Shown: positions 18,238-26,972, counted from the stretch's first letter. The stretch: DNA of 64,000 bases from Thermomonospora echinospora (GCF_900108175.1 NZ_FNVO01000005.1:1-64000); one strand, 5' to 3'. The notes: generated by a model not told the origin, from the sequence alone. Translations and numbers: made by a program.

Positions 18238-18784
18238 GGCCCATCAGCGCGCCGGTCGCGGCCGCCTGCGCCGCCGGGGCGAACGCCAGTTGCAGCACCG
18301 GCAGAGAGAACACCCCGACCCGCGCGCCCAGGGAGAAGGAACGCCCCAGCAGGCCGGTCACGACCACCAGCCCGAGCCCGAGCCCGAACGCCGGCGGGCA
18401 GATCACGGCGAACCCGCCGGCGAAGGTGAGGATCGAGCGGCCGCCCCGCCCCCCGGCGAACACCGGCCAGGCGTGGCCTGCCATCGCCGCGGCCACCGCC
18501 GCGTACACCGGCACGACGCTCGCCCCCGCCACCACTCCCAGCGCGCCCGTCTCCGCCCCGCTCACCGCCAGGCCCAGCAGCCCGGCCGCGGTCCCCTTGA
18601 GCAGGTCGCCGAGGAAGACCGGGACGGCCGCCCGCCCGCCGAGCAGCTCACGGACGTTCCAGAAACCGGGATTGCGGTCGCCGGCCTCGCGGGGGTCGAG
18701 GCCGTGGCGACGGCAGACCAGCACCGCGACCGGAACCGAGCCGAGCAGGTAACCGCCGATGACCGCCGCGAGCACAGAACCCAT
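18188..18784 (-). CDS. plsY: divergent PlsY-family membrane acyltransferase (acyl-phosphate dependent)
   Basis: 198 residues with about five or six membrane helices. The PlsY architecture is clear: [24 protein letters not shown] at the N-terminus, LGDLLKG, and [16 protein letters not shown]. Active-site motifs differ from the usual glycerol-3-phosphate enzyme: the GSGNxGAxN loop reads GDRNPGFWN, and the GGKG motif reads GGRS. PlsY normally moves an acyl group from acyl-phosphate to glycerol-3-phosphate. In the middle of a carotenoid cluster, with altered motifs and plsX close by, a different acceptor such as a carotenoid sugar is plausible. Its start overlaps the start of crtA on the other strand. 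Confidence 0.78.
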   Translation of the reverse strand: MGSVLAAVIGGYLLGSVPVAVLVCRRHGLDPREAGDRNPGFWNVRELLGGRAAVPVFLGDLLKGTAAGLLGLAVSGAETGALGVVAGASVVPVYAAVAAAMAGHAWPVFAGGRGGRSILTFAGGFAVICPPAFGLGLGLVVVTGLLGRSFSLGARVGVFSLPVLQLAFAPAAQAAATGALMGLIGLRFGQAALAGRRD

Positions 18785-19475
18785 CGCCTCGTTTCACCTC
18801 ATCAGATACGCGGGAGTGGACGCCATGCGGCACATGGCCTTCGACCGGCCGGTGCTGCGCGGCACCGGCGGGCTGACCTTCTGGCGGCTGCTGGGCACGG
18901 GCCGGGGCCGTTCCATGAGCCTGGGCGCGGACCTGCGACGCTGGGCGCTGTTCGCGGTGTGGGACGGCGAGGCCGCGCTGGAGGACTTCCTGGGGTGCTC
19001 GCCGGTGGCGGCCCGGTGGCGCGCCCAAGCGGTGGAGTCCTGGCACGTGCGGCTGGCGCCGCGGGTCTGGCATGGCAGGTGGGGAGGGTCCGATCCGCTC
19101 GGCGGGACACGTTCCCGCTGGCGGGACGACGCGCCGGTGGCCGTGCTGACCAGAGCTTCGATCCGGCCGTCCCGGCTGATGGCGTTCTACCGTTCGGTAC
19201 CGGAGGTGGACGGCGCGCTGGGCCGCCAGGACGGGTGCCTGGCGTCGGTCGGCATCGGCGAATGGCCGCTGGCCCGGCAGGCGACGTTCTCCCTGTGGCG
19301 TGATGATGCCGCCATCACCCGCTTCGCCTACCGCGGGGCGGCGCACCGCGGAGTCATCGCACGAGTGCACGCCGAGCGCTGGTACTCCGAGGAGCTCTTC
19401 GCCCGGTTCGTCCCCTACGGCAGCGAGGGCACCTGGGACGGGCGGGATCCGCTGCGGCCTCGCGGAGGAGCGTGA
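18759..19475 (+). CDS. crtA: spheroidene monooxygenase-like carotenoid ketolase
   Basis: 238 residues from ATG 18759. Matches the CrtA family: FHLIRYAG at the start, [60 protein letters not shown] and a final [16 protein letters not shown]. CrtA introduces a keto group at C-2 of acyclic carotenoids. No other in-frame start precedes the conserved FHLIRY, so the first 26 bp must overlap the 5' end of plsY on the opposite strand. It ends 5 bp from the end of convergent plsX. Confidence 0.85.
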   Translation: MTAASTEPIASFHLIRYAGVDAMRHMAFDRPVLRGTGGLTFWRLLGTGRGRSMSLGADLRRWALFAVWDGEAALEDFLGCSPVAARWRAQAVESWHVRLAPRVWHGRWGGSDPLGGTRSRWRDDAPVAVLTRASIRPSRLMAFYRSVPEVDGALGRQDGCLASVGIGEWPLARQATFSLWRDDAAITRFAYRGAAHRGVIARVHAERWYSEELFARFVPYGSEGTWDGRDPLRPRGGA

Positions 19476-19480
19476 GCCGG

Positions 19481-20614
19481 TCACGGAACCGGCCCCACCG
19501 GCGGGCACGCGCCCGCAGGCCGTCCCGCGGCCAGGTCGCGCGCCACCACGCAGGCGCGTGCGATGGCCGTGGAACGGGACGAGCCGTGCGCGACGACGAC
19601 CGTTCCGGCCAGCCCCAGCAAGGCGGCCCCTCCATGGGTCTCGGCGGCGTAGCGGCGGGCGACCTCGCGCAGCCGGTCGGGCGCCGCGACCCCCGCGTCC
19701 GCGACAAGGGCCAGCGTCGCGCGGACGCAGCCCTCGACGCTCTTCAGCACCACGTTGCCGGTGAAGCCGTCGGTCACGACCACGTCCACGGTGCCCGCCA
19801 GCACGTCGTGCCCCTCGATGTTGCCGTGGAAGCGGACGGGCAGGCGCGGCAGCAACCCGGCCGCCCGGCGGGCCAGTCGGTTGCCCTTGCCGGGCTCGGC
19901 GCCGACGGACAGCAGACCCACCAACGGGTCGGCCACCCCGAGGACGCGCCGAGCGTACCCGGCGCCCAGCAGCGCGAACCGCGCGACCATCTCCGGTGTC
20001 GGGTCGGTGGTGGCCCCGGCGTCGACCAGGACCGTGGCGCCGCCGGTCACCGACGGCACCGCAACCGCCAGCGCCGGGCGCAGGACGCCCAGCTCCCTGC
20101 CCAGGACGCGGACCGCGCACGTCACGACGGCGCCGGTGGACCCGGCCGACACGAACGCCGCCCCCGCTCCCCGCCGGACCAGCTCACAGCCGACCATCAG
20201 ACTGGACTCCCGTCTGGCGGCGGCCCCGGAGCCCCGCTCGGCCATGCGGACCACGTCGGCGGCGTGCACCATCTCGATCTCACCGGCCGCGTCGTGCCGC
20301 AGCAGCTCACGGTGGACCTCGGGGGCCCGCCCGACGAGGAGCACCGGCACACCGTACTCACGCCGCGCCGTCACCGCGCCCCGCACCGTCTCGGCCGGCC
20401 CGTGGTCCCCGCCCATCGCGTCCAGCACGACCGGGCGCGCCCTCGCGTCCTCCTCGCGGCACTCCCCCAAGACCGCCCCGCCGCTCTCTTTATCGGAGAG
20501 CCCCGGCCATCTCGCGTTCTCCTCGCGGCGCTTTCCCGGGACCGTCCGGGCCTCGTCCGTCTTGGGGCGTCCCGGCTGTCCCGCCTCCTTCCGGCCCGTC
20601 AGCTCAGGGACCAT
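19481..20614 (-). CDS. plsX: PlsX, acyl-ACP:phosphate acyltransferase, with an N-terminal extension
   Basis: 377 residues. The family core starts at about residue 61 with PVVLDAMGGDHGP; further on come GSGAAARRESSLMVG, SAGSTGAVV, NIEGHDV, VVTDGFTGNVVLKSVEG and GAALLGLAG. PlsX makes acyl-phosphate from acyl-ACP at the membrane. The first ~60 residues, rich in Arg/Glu and built on an imperfect repeat, are not part of the normal enzyme; a later start is possible but none is obvious. It starts 1 bp before the end of crtB, so it is the third gene of the crtI-crtB-plsX operon, an unusual place for this enzyme. Confidence 0.88.
   Translation of the reverse strand: MVPELTGRKEAGQPGRPKTDEARTVPGKRREENARWPGLSDKESGGAVLGECREEDARARPVVLDAMGGDHGPAETVRGAVTARREYGVPVLLVGRAPEVHRELLRHDAAGEIEMVHAADVVRMAERGSGAAARRESSLMVGCELVRRGAGAAFVSAGSTGAVVTCAVRVLGRELGVLRPALAVAVPSVTGGATVLVDAGATTDPTPEMVARFALLGAGYARRVLGVADPLVGLLSVGAEPGKGNRLARRAAGLLPRLPVRFHGNIEGHDVLAGTVDVVVTDGFTGNVVLKSVEGCVRATLALVADAGVAAPDRLREVARRYAAETHGGAALLGLAGTVVVAHGSSRSTAIARACVVARDLAAGRPAGACPPVGPVP
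20442..20544. repeat. imperfect 34-bp direct repeat inside the plsX N-terminal extension
   Basis: Copies at 20442-20475 and 20511-20544 match at 28 of 34 positions (both begin CTCGCG and contain TCCTCGCGGC). On the minus strand they encode related Arg/Glu-rich segments before the PlsX core, which suggests that the extension arose from a repeated non-coding or linker sequence. Confidence 0.7.
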
Positions 20615-20615
20615 G

Positions 20616-21515
20616 TCAGGGCACCTGGACCGTCACGCGCCGCTCGGCCCGGCCCGCGGCGGACGCCGCCAGCAGGTGCCGCGCGAAGATCGTGGCCCGC
20701 CGCCGGCGAGGTACCCGCGCCCGCCGGGACAGCACGTCGTACCCGGCGGCGGCGATCTCGGCGAGGATGCCGCCGTACAGCTCGTAGGCGGCGCGGACAC
20801 AGGGCTGTGAGGACGGCGTCAGCAGCCGCACGCCGGCCAGGGCGCGGCGGTAGTGGGCGCGGGCGCGGCCGGACTCGAAGGCCACCAAGTCCCGCAGGGC
20901 CGCGGTGGCCGTGGGAAGGGCCAGGTCTTTCTCCGGCACGCCGAACTTCTGCAGATCGGCCTGCGGCAGGTAGACACGGCCGCGCGCCAGGTCCTCGGCC
21001 ACGTCCCGCAGGAAGTTGGTCAGCTGGAACGCCAGGCCCAGCTCGCGGGCGGGCTCACGGGCGGCCCGCTCCGCCCCGGCCACGGTCTCCAGCACCGGCA
21101 GCATCATCGTGCCGATCACCGCGGCCGACCCCTCCATGTATCCCAGCAGGTCGACGTAGGTGTCGTACCGGGTGACCGTCAGATCGGCGCGCATCGACCG
21201 CAGGAACGCGTCGATGTCGGCGCGTTCGATGCCGAACGAGCGCACCGTGTGCGTGAACGCGGGCAGCACCGGGTCCTCGACCGGATCGCCCGCCAGACTC
21301 TTGCCCAGCCGGGCGGCCAGGTCGTCGAGGGCCTCGGCGCGGCCGTCCGGGGCGCCGAACGCGTCCACGATCTCGTCGGCGTACCGGGCGAACCCGTACA
21401 GCGCGTGCACGTGCCGCCGCTTCCACTCGGGCAGCAGCATGGTGGCCAGGTAGTAGGAGCGGCCGTGGCGGGCGTGCAGCCGGCGGCACCACTCGTAGCT
21501 GGCGGTCAGCGTCAT
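20616..21515 (-). CDS. crtB: phytoene synthase
   Basis: 299 residues. The two Asp-rich metal sites are present: DEIVD at about 47-51 and DVAEDLARGRVYLP in the second half, plus SYYLATMLLP and QLTNFLRD. It condenses two geranylgeranyl diphosphates to phytoene, the first committed step. No GGPP synthase gene lies in this window, so the precursor must come from elsewhere. Its ATG overlaps the crtI stop. Confidence 0.95.
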   Translation of the reverse strand: MTLTASYEWCRRLHARHGRSYYLATMLLPEWKRRHVHALYGFARYADEIVDAFGAPDGRAEALDDLAARLGKSLAGDPVEDPVLPAFTHTVRSFGIERADIDAFLRSMRADLTVTRYDTYVDLLGYMEGSAAVIGTMMLPVLETVAGAERAAREPARELGLAFQLTNFLRDVAEDLARGRVYLPQADLQKFGVPEKDLALPTATAALRDLVAFESGRARAHYRRALAGVRLLTPSSQPCVRAAYELYGGILAEIAAAGYDVLSRRARVPRRRRATIFARHLLAASAAGRAERRVTVQVP

Positions 21516-22981
21516 CGGGCGCCCTCCAGGATCCGGGCGGCGGCCAGCCGTCCGGAGATCAGGACGGGGGGCACGCCCACGCCCGGCGCGGTGTACATCC
21601 CGGCGAAGTGCAGGCCGGGGACCCGGCGGGCCCGGCCCGAGGGCCGCAGCCACGCCGTCTGGCGGAGGCGGTGGTCCAGGGCGAACGGGGTGCCCGCCGA
21701 ATGCCCCCGCCGTGCCCAGGCGGGCGGGTCGAGGACCATCCTGGGCGCCCCCGACAGGTCGCCGTATCCCAGGTCGGCCAGGCGGCTCAGCAGCCGCCTC
21801 TCCAGCCGTGGCGTGAGCGTCTCCCAGTCGGTCCCGCCCGTCAGGTTGGGGGCGGGCTCCAGCACGCTCAGCGTCGGGTGGCCGGGCGAGGCCGCCGTGC
21901 CGTCGGTCTGCGGGCAGGTGACCAGCAGGTTGGGGTCGGGCTGCGGGCGTCCGGCCGTCAGCGCGGAGAACGTGGCCCGCCACTCCCGGCCGAAGTGCAG
22001 AGTGTGGTGCGCCCGTTCCGCCGGGCGCCGGTCGAGGCCGAAGTGCACGAGCAGGCAGGACGGCGAGTAGCGGGGACGGCGCAGCCGCCAGTCGGCGGCG
22101 GCCTCGGGCAGCAGCCCGTCGTGGGCCCGTGGCAGGTCGCAGGCCACCACGACGTGGCCCGCGGCGAGCCGTTCGCCGGTGTCCAGCCGGACCGCCGCCA
22201 CCCCGGAGGTGTTCGTCTCGACCTTCGTGGCGCGGACGCCGTACCGGACCGCGGCCCCAGCCTTCTCGGCGACGGCGGCCATGACCCGCGGGATGGCGTG
22301 CATGCCGCCGTCCCTGGGAAAGTAGACGCCCCCCACGGTGTCCATGTGGGCGATGACGGCGTAGATGCCGAGCGCCGCGTACGGGGGCAGCCCCACGTAA
22401 AGCGCCTGGAAGGTGTGCGCCCTGATGAGCCGCTCGTCGGTCAGGTGGGCGCCCACCAGCCGGTCCAGGCGCCGGAACCCGCCCGCCATGGCCAGTTTGA
22501 GCAGCGCGTACGGGCGGGCCACAGCGCGCAGCCGGGTCATGTCCGCGTCGATGAACGCCGGCCATTCCGCCGCGTACATCGCCCCGAGCCGTTCCCGGAA
22601 CCGCAGGTACCGCGTGGCCTCGGCCGGGCCGCACAGCGCACGGACCTGCTCGGCCATCTCCTCGGCCCCGGCCACCACGTCCAGGTGCGTGCCGTCGTGG
22701 AAGGTCAGCCTGTAGAAGGGGTCCAGCCGCCGCAATGGCAGCACGTGGTGCAGTTCCTCGCCCGCCGCGCCGAAGACCTCGGCCAGCACGCCCGGCATGG
22801 TCAGCACCGAGGGCCCGGTGTCGAACCGGTAGGGGCCCAGGTGCGCGGTGCCGCAGCATCCTCCGGGCCCGTCACGGGCCTCGACGACCACCACCTCGCG
22901 CCCACGCGCCGCCAGGTGCACCGCCGCCGACAGGCCGCCCAGACCGGCACCGACCACCACGATCGGATCGCCGGCCCCCAT
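21512..22981 (-). CDS. crtI: phytoene desaturase
   Basis: 489 residues from ATG 22981; the frame is open further upstream but similarity begins at VVVGAGLGGLSAAVHLAARG. The N-terminal FAD motif is followed by ARDGPGGCCGTAHLGPYRFDTGPSVLTMP. The C-terminus has GLHFAGMYTAPGVGVPPVLISGRLAA. Standard CrtI length. Converts phytoene to an acyclic desaturated carotene. First gene of a minus-strand operon crtI-crtB-plsX. The upstream 160 bp hold the promoter; I found no copy of the 11-bp repeats there. Confidence 0.94.
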   Translation of the reverse strand: MGAGDPIVVVGAGLGGLSAAVHLAARGREVVVVEARDGPGGCCGTAHLGPYRFDTGPSVLTMPGVLAEVFGAAGEELHHVLPLRRLDPFYRLTFHDGTHLDVVAGAEEMAEQVRALCGPAEATRYLRFRERLGAMYAAEWPAFIDADMTRLRAVARPYALLKLAMAGGFRRLDRLVGAHLTDERLIRAHTFQALYVGLPPYAALGIYAVIAHMDTVGGVYFPRDGGMHAIPRVMAAVAEKAGAAVRYGVRATKVETNTSGVAAVRLDTGERLAAGHVVVACDLPRAHDGLLPEAAADWRLRRPRYSPSCLLVHFGLDRRPAERAHHTLHFGREWRATFSALTAGRPQPDPNLLVTCPQTDGTAASPGHPTLSVLEPAPNLTGGTDWETLTPRLERRLLSRLADLGYGDLSGAPRMVLDPPAWARRGHSAGTPFALDHRLRQTAWLRPSGRARRVPGLHFAGMYTAPGVGVPPVLISGRLAAARILEGAR

Positions 22982-23144
22982 CAGCGCCGTCCGCCCGGCG
23001 TCCGGTCCTTCCGGGAAGTCACCGTCTGCTCCACCGCGCCCCCTCGAATCCGCTACTGGGAACTTCGAGAGGCGGGGGCCGATCGGATGCATCACCGTGG
23101 CCTGGGGAGGGCGGCCGTTCCGTCAGGCCTCAGAGAAGAGTGCG

Positions 23145-23185
23145 CCGGTGCGCCGCCCAGGGAGGGTGCCCGGGCGGCGCACCGG
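23145..23185 (-). terminator. hairpin terminator of the small acidic-tail gene
   Basis: A perfect 14-bp stem CCGGTGCGCCGCCC/GGGCGGCGCACCGG just after the minus-strand gene ending at 23200. Confidence 0.7.
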
Positions 23186-23199
23186 CCGCGGGTCAGTCG

Positions 23200-23394
23200 T
23201 CAGTCGTCGTCGCCGTCGTTGTCACCGCCGTCATCGTCATCGTCGCCGTCGTCCTCCGCGGCACAGCCCGCCGTGACGGCGACGGTCGTGCCGACCGCCG
23301 CGACGACGGCGACGGCCGGAACGGAGGAGGGGGTCAGCGCCGCCACGAAGGCGAGCAGGCTCTTGACGAGGCCGAGTAGTGCTTTGGAAAGCAC
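23200..23394 (-). CDS. small membrane/lipoprotein-like protein with Asp-rich tail
   Basis: 64 residues from GTG 23394 with GGGAG 6 bp upstream. It has one N-terminal amphipathic stretch (SKALLGLVKSLLAFVAAL), one hydrophobic segment (AVAVVAAVGTTVAVTAGCA) and then about 20 residues made almost only of Asp, Gly, Glu and Asn. TAGC could be a weak lipobox, or the second hydrophobic segment could be a membrane helix. It has its own ribosome site and terminator, so I believe it is real. The acidic end might bind cations. No family is recognised. Confidence 0.55.
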   Translation of the reverse strand: MLSKALLGLVKSLLAFVAALTPSSVPAVAVVAAVGTTVAVTAGCAAEDDGDDDDDGGDNDGDDD

Positions 23395-23473
23395 GGGCGT
23401 CTCCCGGATCGCTGGGCTGGAACGGTCGGGGCCGGGAACGGCGGGACATCCCCGGACATGAACTCCTTGATCG

Positions 23474-23487
23474 GTTTTGTACCAAAC
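23474..23487. promoter_or_regulatory. near-perfect 14-bp palindrome upstream of the small acidic-tail gene
   Basis: GTTTTGTACCAAAC has seven-base arms with one mismatch and is AT-rich in a GC-rich setting. It lies 80 bp before the GTG of the small gene and may be a repressor site in its promoter. Confidence 0.4.
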
Positions 23488-23534
23488 GTTCCGGCTCCCA
23501 AACCGCCTTGTCTCCCGGACGCGGCGCCCGGGGA

Positions 23535-24419
23535 TCAGCCGGAGAGGGGCACCGCCGTCCCGGACACGCGGACCCGGGGATCGCCCTCGCGCAGCTCCAC
23601 CGTCAGCACGGAGGGACGCCCCATGTCCTCGCCCTGGTGGAGGGTCAGCTCGGCCGCCGGGCCCACCTGGCCGAGCTCCCGCAGGTACGCGCCGAACGCC
23701 GCCGCGGCGGCCCCGGTCGCCGGGTCCTCGACCACACCGCCCACCGGGAAGGGGTCGCGCACATGGAAGGTGTCCGCCGACTCGCGCCACACCAGCTGAA
23801 CGGTGACGAGGTCCCGAGCGGTCATGTACGCCGTCAGCCGCTCGAAGTCGTAGTCCAGGTCGGCCAGCCGCGCCCGGGTGGCGGCGGCCAGGACCAGGTG
23901 CCTGGCGCCGGCGTAGGCGATCCGCGGCGGCAGCGCGGGATCCAGCTCTTCCGCACGCCAGCCCAGCGCGGCGAGGGCCTCGGACACGTCCGCCTCCCCG
24001 GCCTCCTCGACGTACGGCTCGACGCTGGTCAGCGTTGCCCGCAGCGCTCCCTGCGGATCCTCGGCGACCTCGACGGGAACGGTCCCGGACCGGGTGGCGA
24101 ACACCAGCGGCCCCGGTCCGATGCGTTCGGCGAGGGCCACGGCCGTGGCGATCGTCGCGTGCCCGCAGAACGGCACCTCGGCCTTGGGGCTGAAGTACCG
24201 CACCGTGAAGGCGCGGCCCTCCTCCCCCAGCCCGTCCGGCGGAGCGGTCAGGAAGGCCGTCTCCGAGTAACCCAGGTCGGCGGCGATGCCGAGCATCGCG
24301 GCGTCGTCGAGGCCGGCGGCGTCCAGCACCACCCCGGCCCGGTTGCCGCCGGCCGGATCGGTGGTGAACGCCGTGTAGCGGACGATCTGCACGCCGGAGG
24401 CGGAAGGAGGATTCGTCAT
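23535..24419 (-). CDS. PhzF-family isomerase-like protein
   Basis: 294 residues of the two-lobed diaminopimelate-epimerase fold. Signatures: AFTTDPAGGNRAGVV at the N-terminus, GYSETAFL with the catalytic Glu, VPFCGHATIATAVAL and the second-lobe VVEDPATGAAAAAFGAYL. PhzF in phenazine pathways isomerises a dihydro-anthranilate, but most members, including this one without other phz genes nearby, have unknown substrates. It lies 48 bp downstream of the GCS2/ATP-grasp fusion and may be its operon partner. Confidence 0.9.
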   Translation of the reverse strand: MTNPPSASGVQIVRYTAFTTDPAGGNRAGVVLDAAGLDDAAMLGIAADLGYSETAFLTAPPDGLGEEGRAFTVRYFSPKAEVPFCGHATIATAVALAERIGPGPLVFATRSGTVPVEVAEDPQGALRATLTSVEPYVEEAGEADVSEALAALGWRAEELDPALPPRIAYAGARHLVLAAATRARLADLDYDFERLTAYMTARDLVTVQLVWRESADTFHVRDPFPVGGVVEDPATGAAAAAFGAYLRELGQVGPAAELTLHQGEDMGRPSVLTVELREGDPRVRVSGTAVPLSG

Positions 24420-24467
24420 GTTCCGTCGAACACCGCTCCGCGGTCCCCGCTTCCCGCCGTCGGTGCA

Positions 24468-26972
24468 TCAGCGCATCAGCCAGGTGTCCTTGGAGCCGCC
24501 TCCCTGGGAGGAGTTGACGATCCTGCTGCTGGCGGGGGCCACCCGGGTCAGCGCCAGCGGGACAACGACCGGCTCGGGACCCTGCACCACGAACGCCCGC
24601 AGGTCGACCGCGCGGGGCTCCAGGCGGCCGTCCACGAACGTCGGGTGGGTGGACAGCTCCACGGTCTCCTGCGCGATCCACCGGGCCGGCTCGGCGAGGA
24701 TCCGCTCGCGGGCCTCCGCCAGTTCGGCGGCGGAGGCCTCCGGGCCGATCAGCACATCGCTGCCGCCGTAGCCGTCGACCGGCTTGATCACGAGTTCCTT
24801 GAGCCGGTCCAGGGCCTCGGCGCGCTGGTCGGGGTCGCGGCACAGGTAGGTCGTCACGTTGTCCAGCAGCGGACGCTCGCCCAGGTAGTACTCGATGAGC
24901 CGGGGGACGTGGACGTACAGCGCCTTGTCGTCGCCGACGCCGTTGCCGGGCGCGTTGGCCAGCGTCACCGCGCCCCGCTCCATCGCCTCCAGCAGCCCCG
25001 GCCCGACCGCGTCGAACAGTTCGTCCTCGCCGACCCGCCGGTAGAGGACCTCCACGTGGGCGCCTTCGGGGCCGTCGATCCGCACGCCGTCGCCGGTGAC
25101 CACGAGCCGGTCGGGGGTGACCAGCGGGACGCCCATTTCCCGGGCCAGCATCCGGTGCTCGTAGAAGGCCGAGTCCCGCTCCCCCGAGGTCACCACCGCG
25201 AGGGCGGGCGAGGCGCTGGTGAGGGCGGCGCGCAGGACGGCGACGGCGCGGGAGGGCGGCGGCATCCGGGAGGTGCGGACCAGCTCGGGCAGCACCCGGG
25301 TGGTCAGCCACCGGTTCGCCATGGCGTAGCCGATGCCCGAGGGCACGCGCAGGTTGTCCTCCAGCACCACCCAGCGGCCCGCGCCGTCCCGGACCAGGTC
25401 GAGCCCGGCGACCGCGCAGCGCACGGCCGAGCGGGGCACCCGCCGTCCCTCCGGCCGCAGCCCCGGCGAGTCGTCGATCGCCCAGGCGGGCAGCACGCCG
25501 TCCCGGACCGCGGCGCGCTCGCCGTAGGCGTCGTGCAGGAACGCCTCCAGAGCGCGTACCCGCTGCCGCAGCCCGGCCTGCAACGGCCGCCAGTCCTCGG
25601 CGGCGATCACCCGGGGCACCAGGTCGAACGGGAAGAGGCGTTCCTCCTCCTCGCCCGCCACCCGGAAGGTCATGCCCAGCCGCCGCTGCACCTCGTCGCG
25701 CTCACGCTCGCGCTCGCGCAGCCCGTCGGCGCCGAGCCGGTCCAGCACCGCCATGATCATCTCGTACGGCGCCCGCGCGCTGCCGTCGAAGACCACCGCC
25801 TCGTCGGACTCGGTCCGGTAGTCGGCGGTCATCCGGGTCACCGACCGGCGGGGCGGGCCCGGCGCCCATTCGGTGTTGGCGCGCGTCTCGGCCAGCAGCA
25901 GCTCCACCACGTCGTCCATGCCGCCGACGGCGAACGCCGCCCGCTGCCGGGCCGCCGAGTCGCCCCGGGTCAGCGCCCCCTCGGTCATCTCGGCGACCAG
26001 CTCCCAGTCGCCGGTCCGCTCCAGCATCGGGCGCAGGTCGTCCAGCAGCCCGCGCAGCAGCTCGCCGGCGGGCACCGGGACGCCGCTGCGCGGATCGACC
26101 AGCTCGCCGTCCAGCCCGGACCGGGCCGCCCGCCATGTCGCCGCCCGCACCAGCTCGGTGCGCACCGGCGCGGCCGGCTCACCCGCGGCGACCGCGTCCA
26201 TCTCCCGGATCACCAGCGCGCGGAACAGCCCCGCCAGCAGCACCACGTCCTCCACCCGGGGGCAGGCGTCGCAGACCCGCAGCTCGACGGTGGGCAGGTG
26301 GGCGGAGGGCCGCACGTCGAAGTAGGCCATGCCCGGGTCGCTGATCACGCCCGAGCGCACCAGGTCGGCCAGCATCCGGTCGTACTCCTCGGCCGACGCG
26401 AAGGCGCCCAGCGGGCCGGTGGTCGGCCAGCGCTGCCACAGCAGCGTGCGGTAGCTGGCGTAGCCGGTGTCGGTGCCGAGCCAGTACGGCGAGCTGGCCG
26501 AGAGCGCCAGCAGCGGGGGCAGCCAGGGCCCGATCCGGTGCGCCACCGCCACCGCCATGTCGCGGTCGCCGGCGTCCACGTGCACCTGCGCCCCGCAGAT
26601 GAGCTGCTCGCGGGTCAGCTGCTGGTACTCCTCCAGCATGTTCTCGTAGCGCTCGTCGGGTGTGACCTTGAGCGCGTCCAGGTCGACCAGCGGCACCGTC
26701 CCGGCGGCCACGATGCCCAGCCCGAGCGGCTCGGCGGCCTCCACCACCCGGCGGCGCAGGGCGGCGAGGTCCTCGGCCAGGTCGGCCAGCCGTACGAACG
26801 GGCGGCTGTTGGTCTCCACCACCGACCGCTGCAGCTCGGCCACGAACCGGTCGGGATGCAACTGCTCCAGCAGGCCGTCGGCTCTGGGGCGCAGGCGGTG
26901 GGTCTCCAGGTCGACGGTGTGGAACTCCTCCTCCACCCCCACGGCCACCAGTTCGGGACGCTCAACCGCCAT
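24468..26972 (-). CDS. carboxylate-amine ligase (GCS2) fused to circularly permuted type 2 ATP-grasp
   Basis: 834 residues. The first ~370 are a glutamate-cysteine-ligase-2/YbdK domain (VGVEEEFHTVDLETHRL, EETNSRP-like VVETNSRPF, ICGAQVHVDAGDR). Residues about 385-834 are a circularly permuted ATP-grasp domain (YEMIMAVLDRLG, VLEDNLRVPSGIGYAMANR, IKPVDGYGGSDVLIGP, SKDTWLMR at the end). Both halves form amide bonds with ATP, so the protein probably joins two building blocks in succession into a small peptide. The fusion is known in actinobacteria, though the product is not. The start at 26972 begins with the conserved MAVERPEL. Confidence 0.9.
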   Translation of the reverse strand: MAVERPELVAVGVEEEFHTVDLETHRLRPRADGLLEQLHPDRFVAELQRSVVETNSRPFVRLADLAEDLAALRRRVVEAAEPLGLGIVAAGTVPLVDLDALKVTPDERYENMLEEYQQLTREQLICGAQVHVDAGDRDMAVAVAHRIGPWLPPLLALSASSPYWLGTDTGYASYRTLLWQRWPTTGPLGAFASAEEYDRMLADLVRSGVISDPGMAYFDVRPSAHLPTVELRVCDACPRVEDVVLLAGLFRALVIREMDAVAAGEPAAPVRTELVRAATWRAARSGLDGELVDPRSGVPVPAGELLRGLLDDLRPMLERTGDWELVAEMTEGALTRGDSAARQRAAFAVGGMDDVVELLLAETRANTEWAPGPPRRSVTRMTADYRTESDEAVVFDGSARAPYEMIMAVLDRLGADGLRERERERDEVQRRLGMTFRVAGEEEERLFPFDLVPRVIAAEDWRPLQAGLRQRVRALEAFLHDAYGERAAVRDGVLPAWAIDDSPGLRPEGRRVPRSAVRCAVAGLDLVRDGAGRWVVLEDNLRVPSGIGYAMANRWLTTRVLPELVRTSRMPPPSRAVAVLRAALTSASPALAVVTSGERDSAFYEHRMLAREMGVPLVTPDRLVVTGDGVRIDGPEGAHVEVLYRRVGEDELFDAVGPGLLEAMERGAVTLANAPGNGVGDDKALYVHVPRLIEYYLGERPLLDNVTTYLCRDPDQRAEALDRLKELVIKPVDGYGGSDVLIGPEASAAELAEARERILAEPARWIAQETVELSTHPTFVDGRLEPRAVDLRAFVVQGPEPVVVPLALTRVAPASSRIVNSSQGGGSKDTWLMR

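Noticed and set aside
23000-23100. N-terminal extension of crtI to a start at 23095
   Set aside because: The extra residues are not conserved-looking and similarity begins right after ATG 22981.
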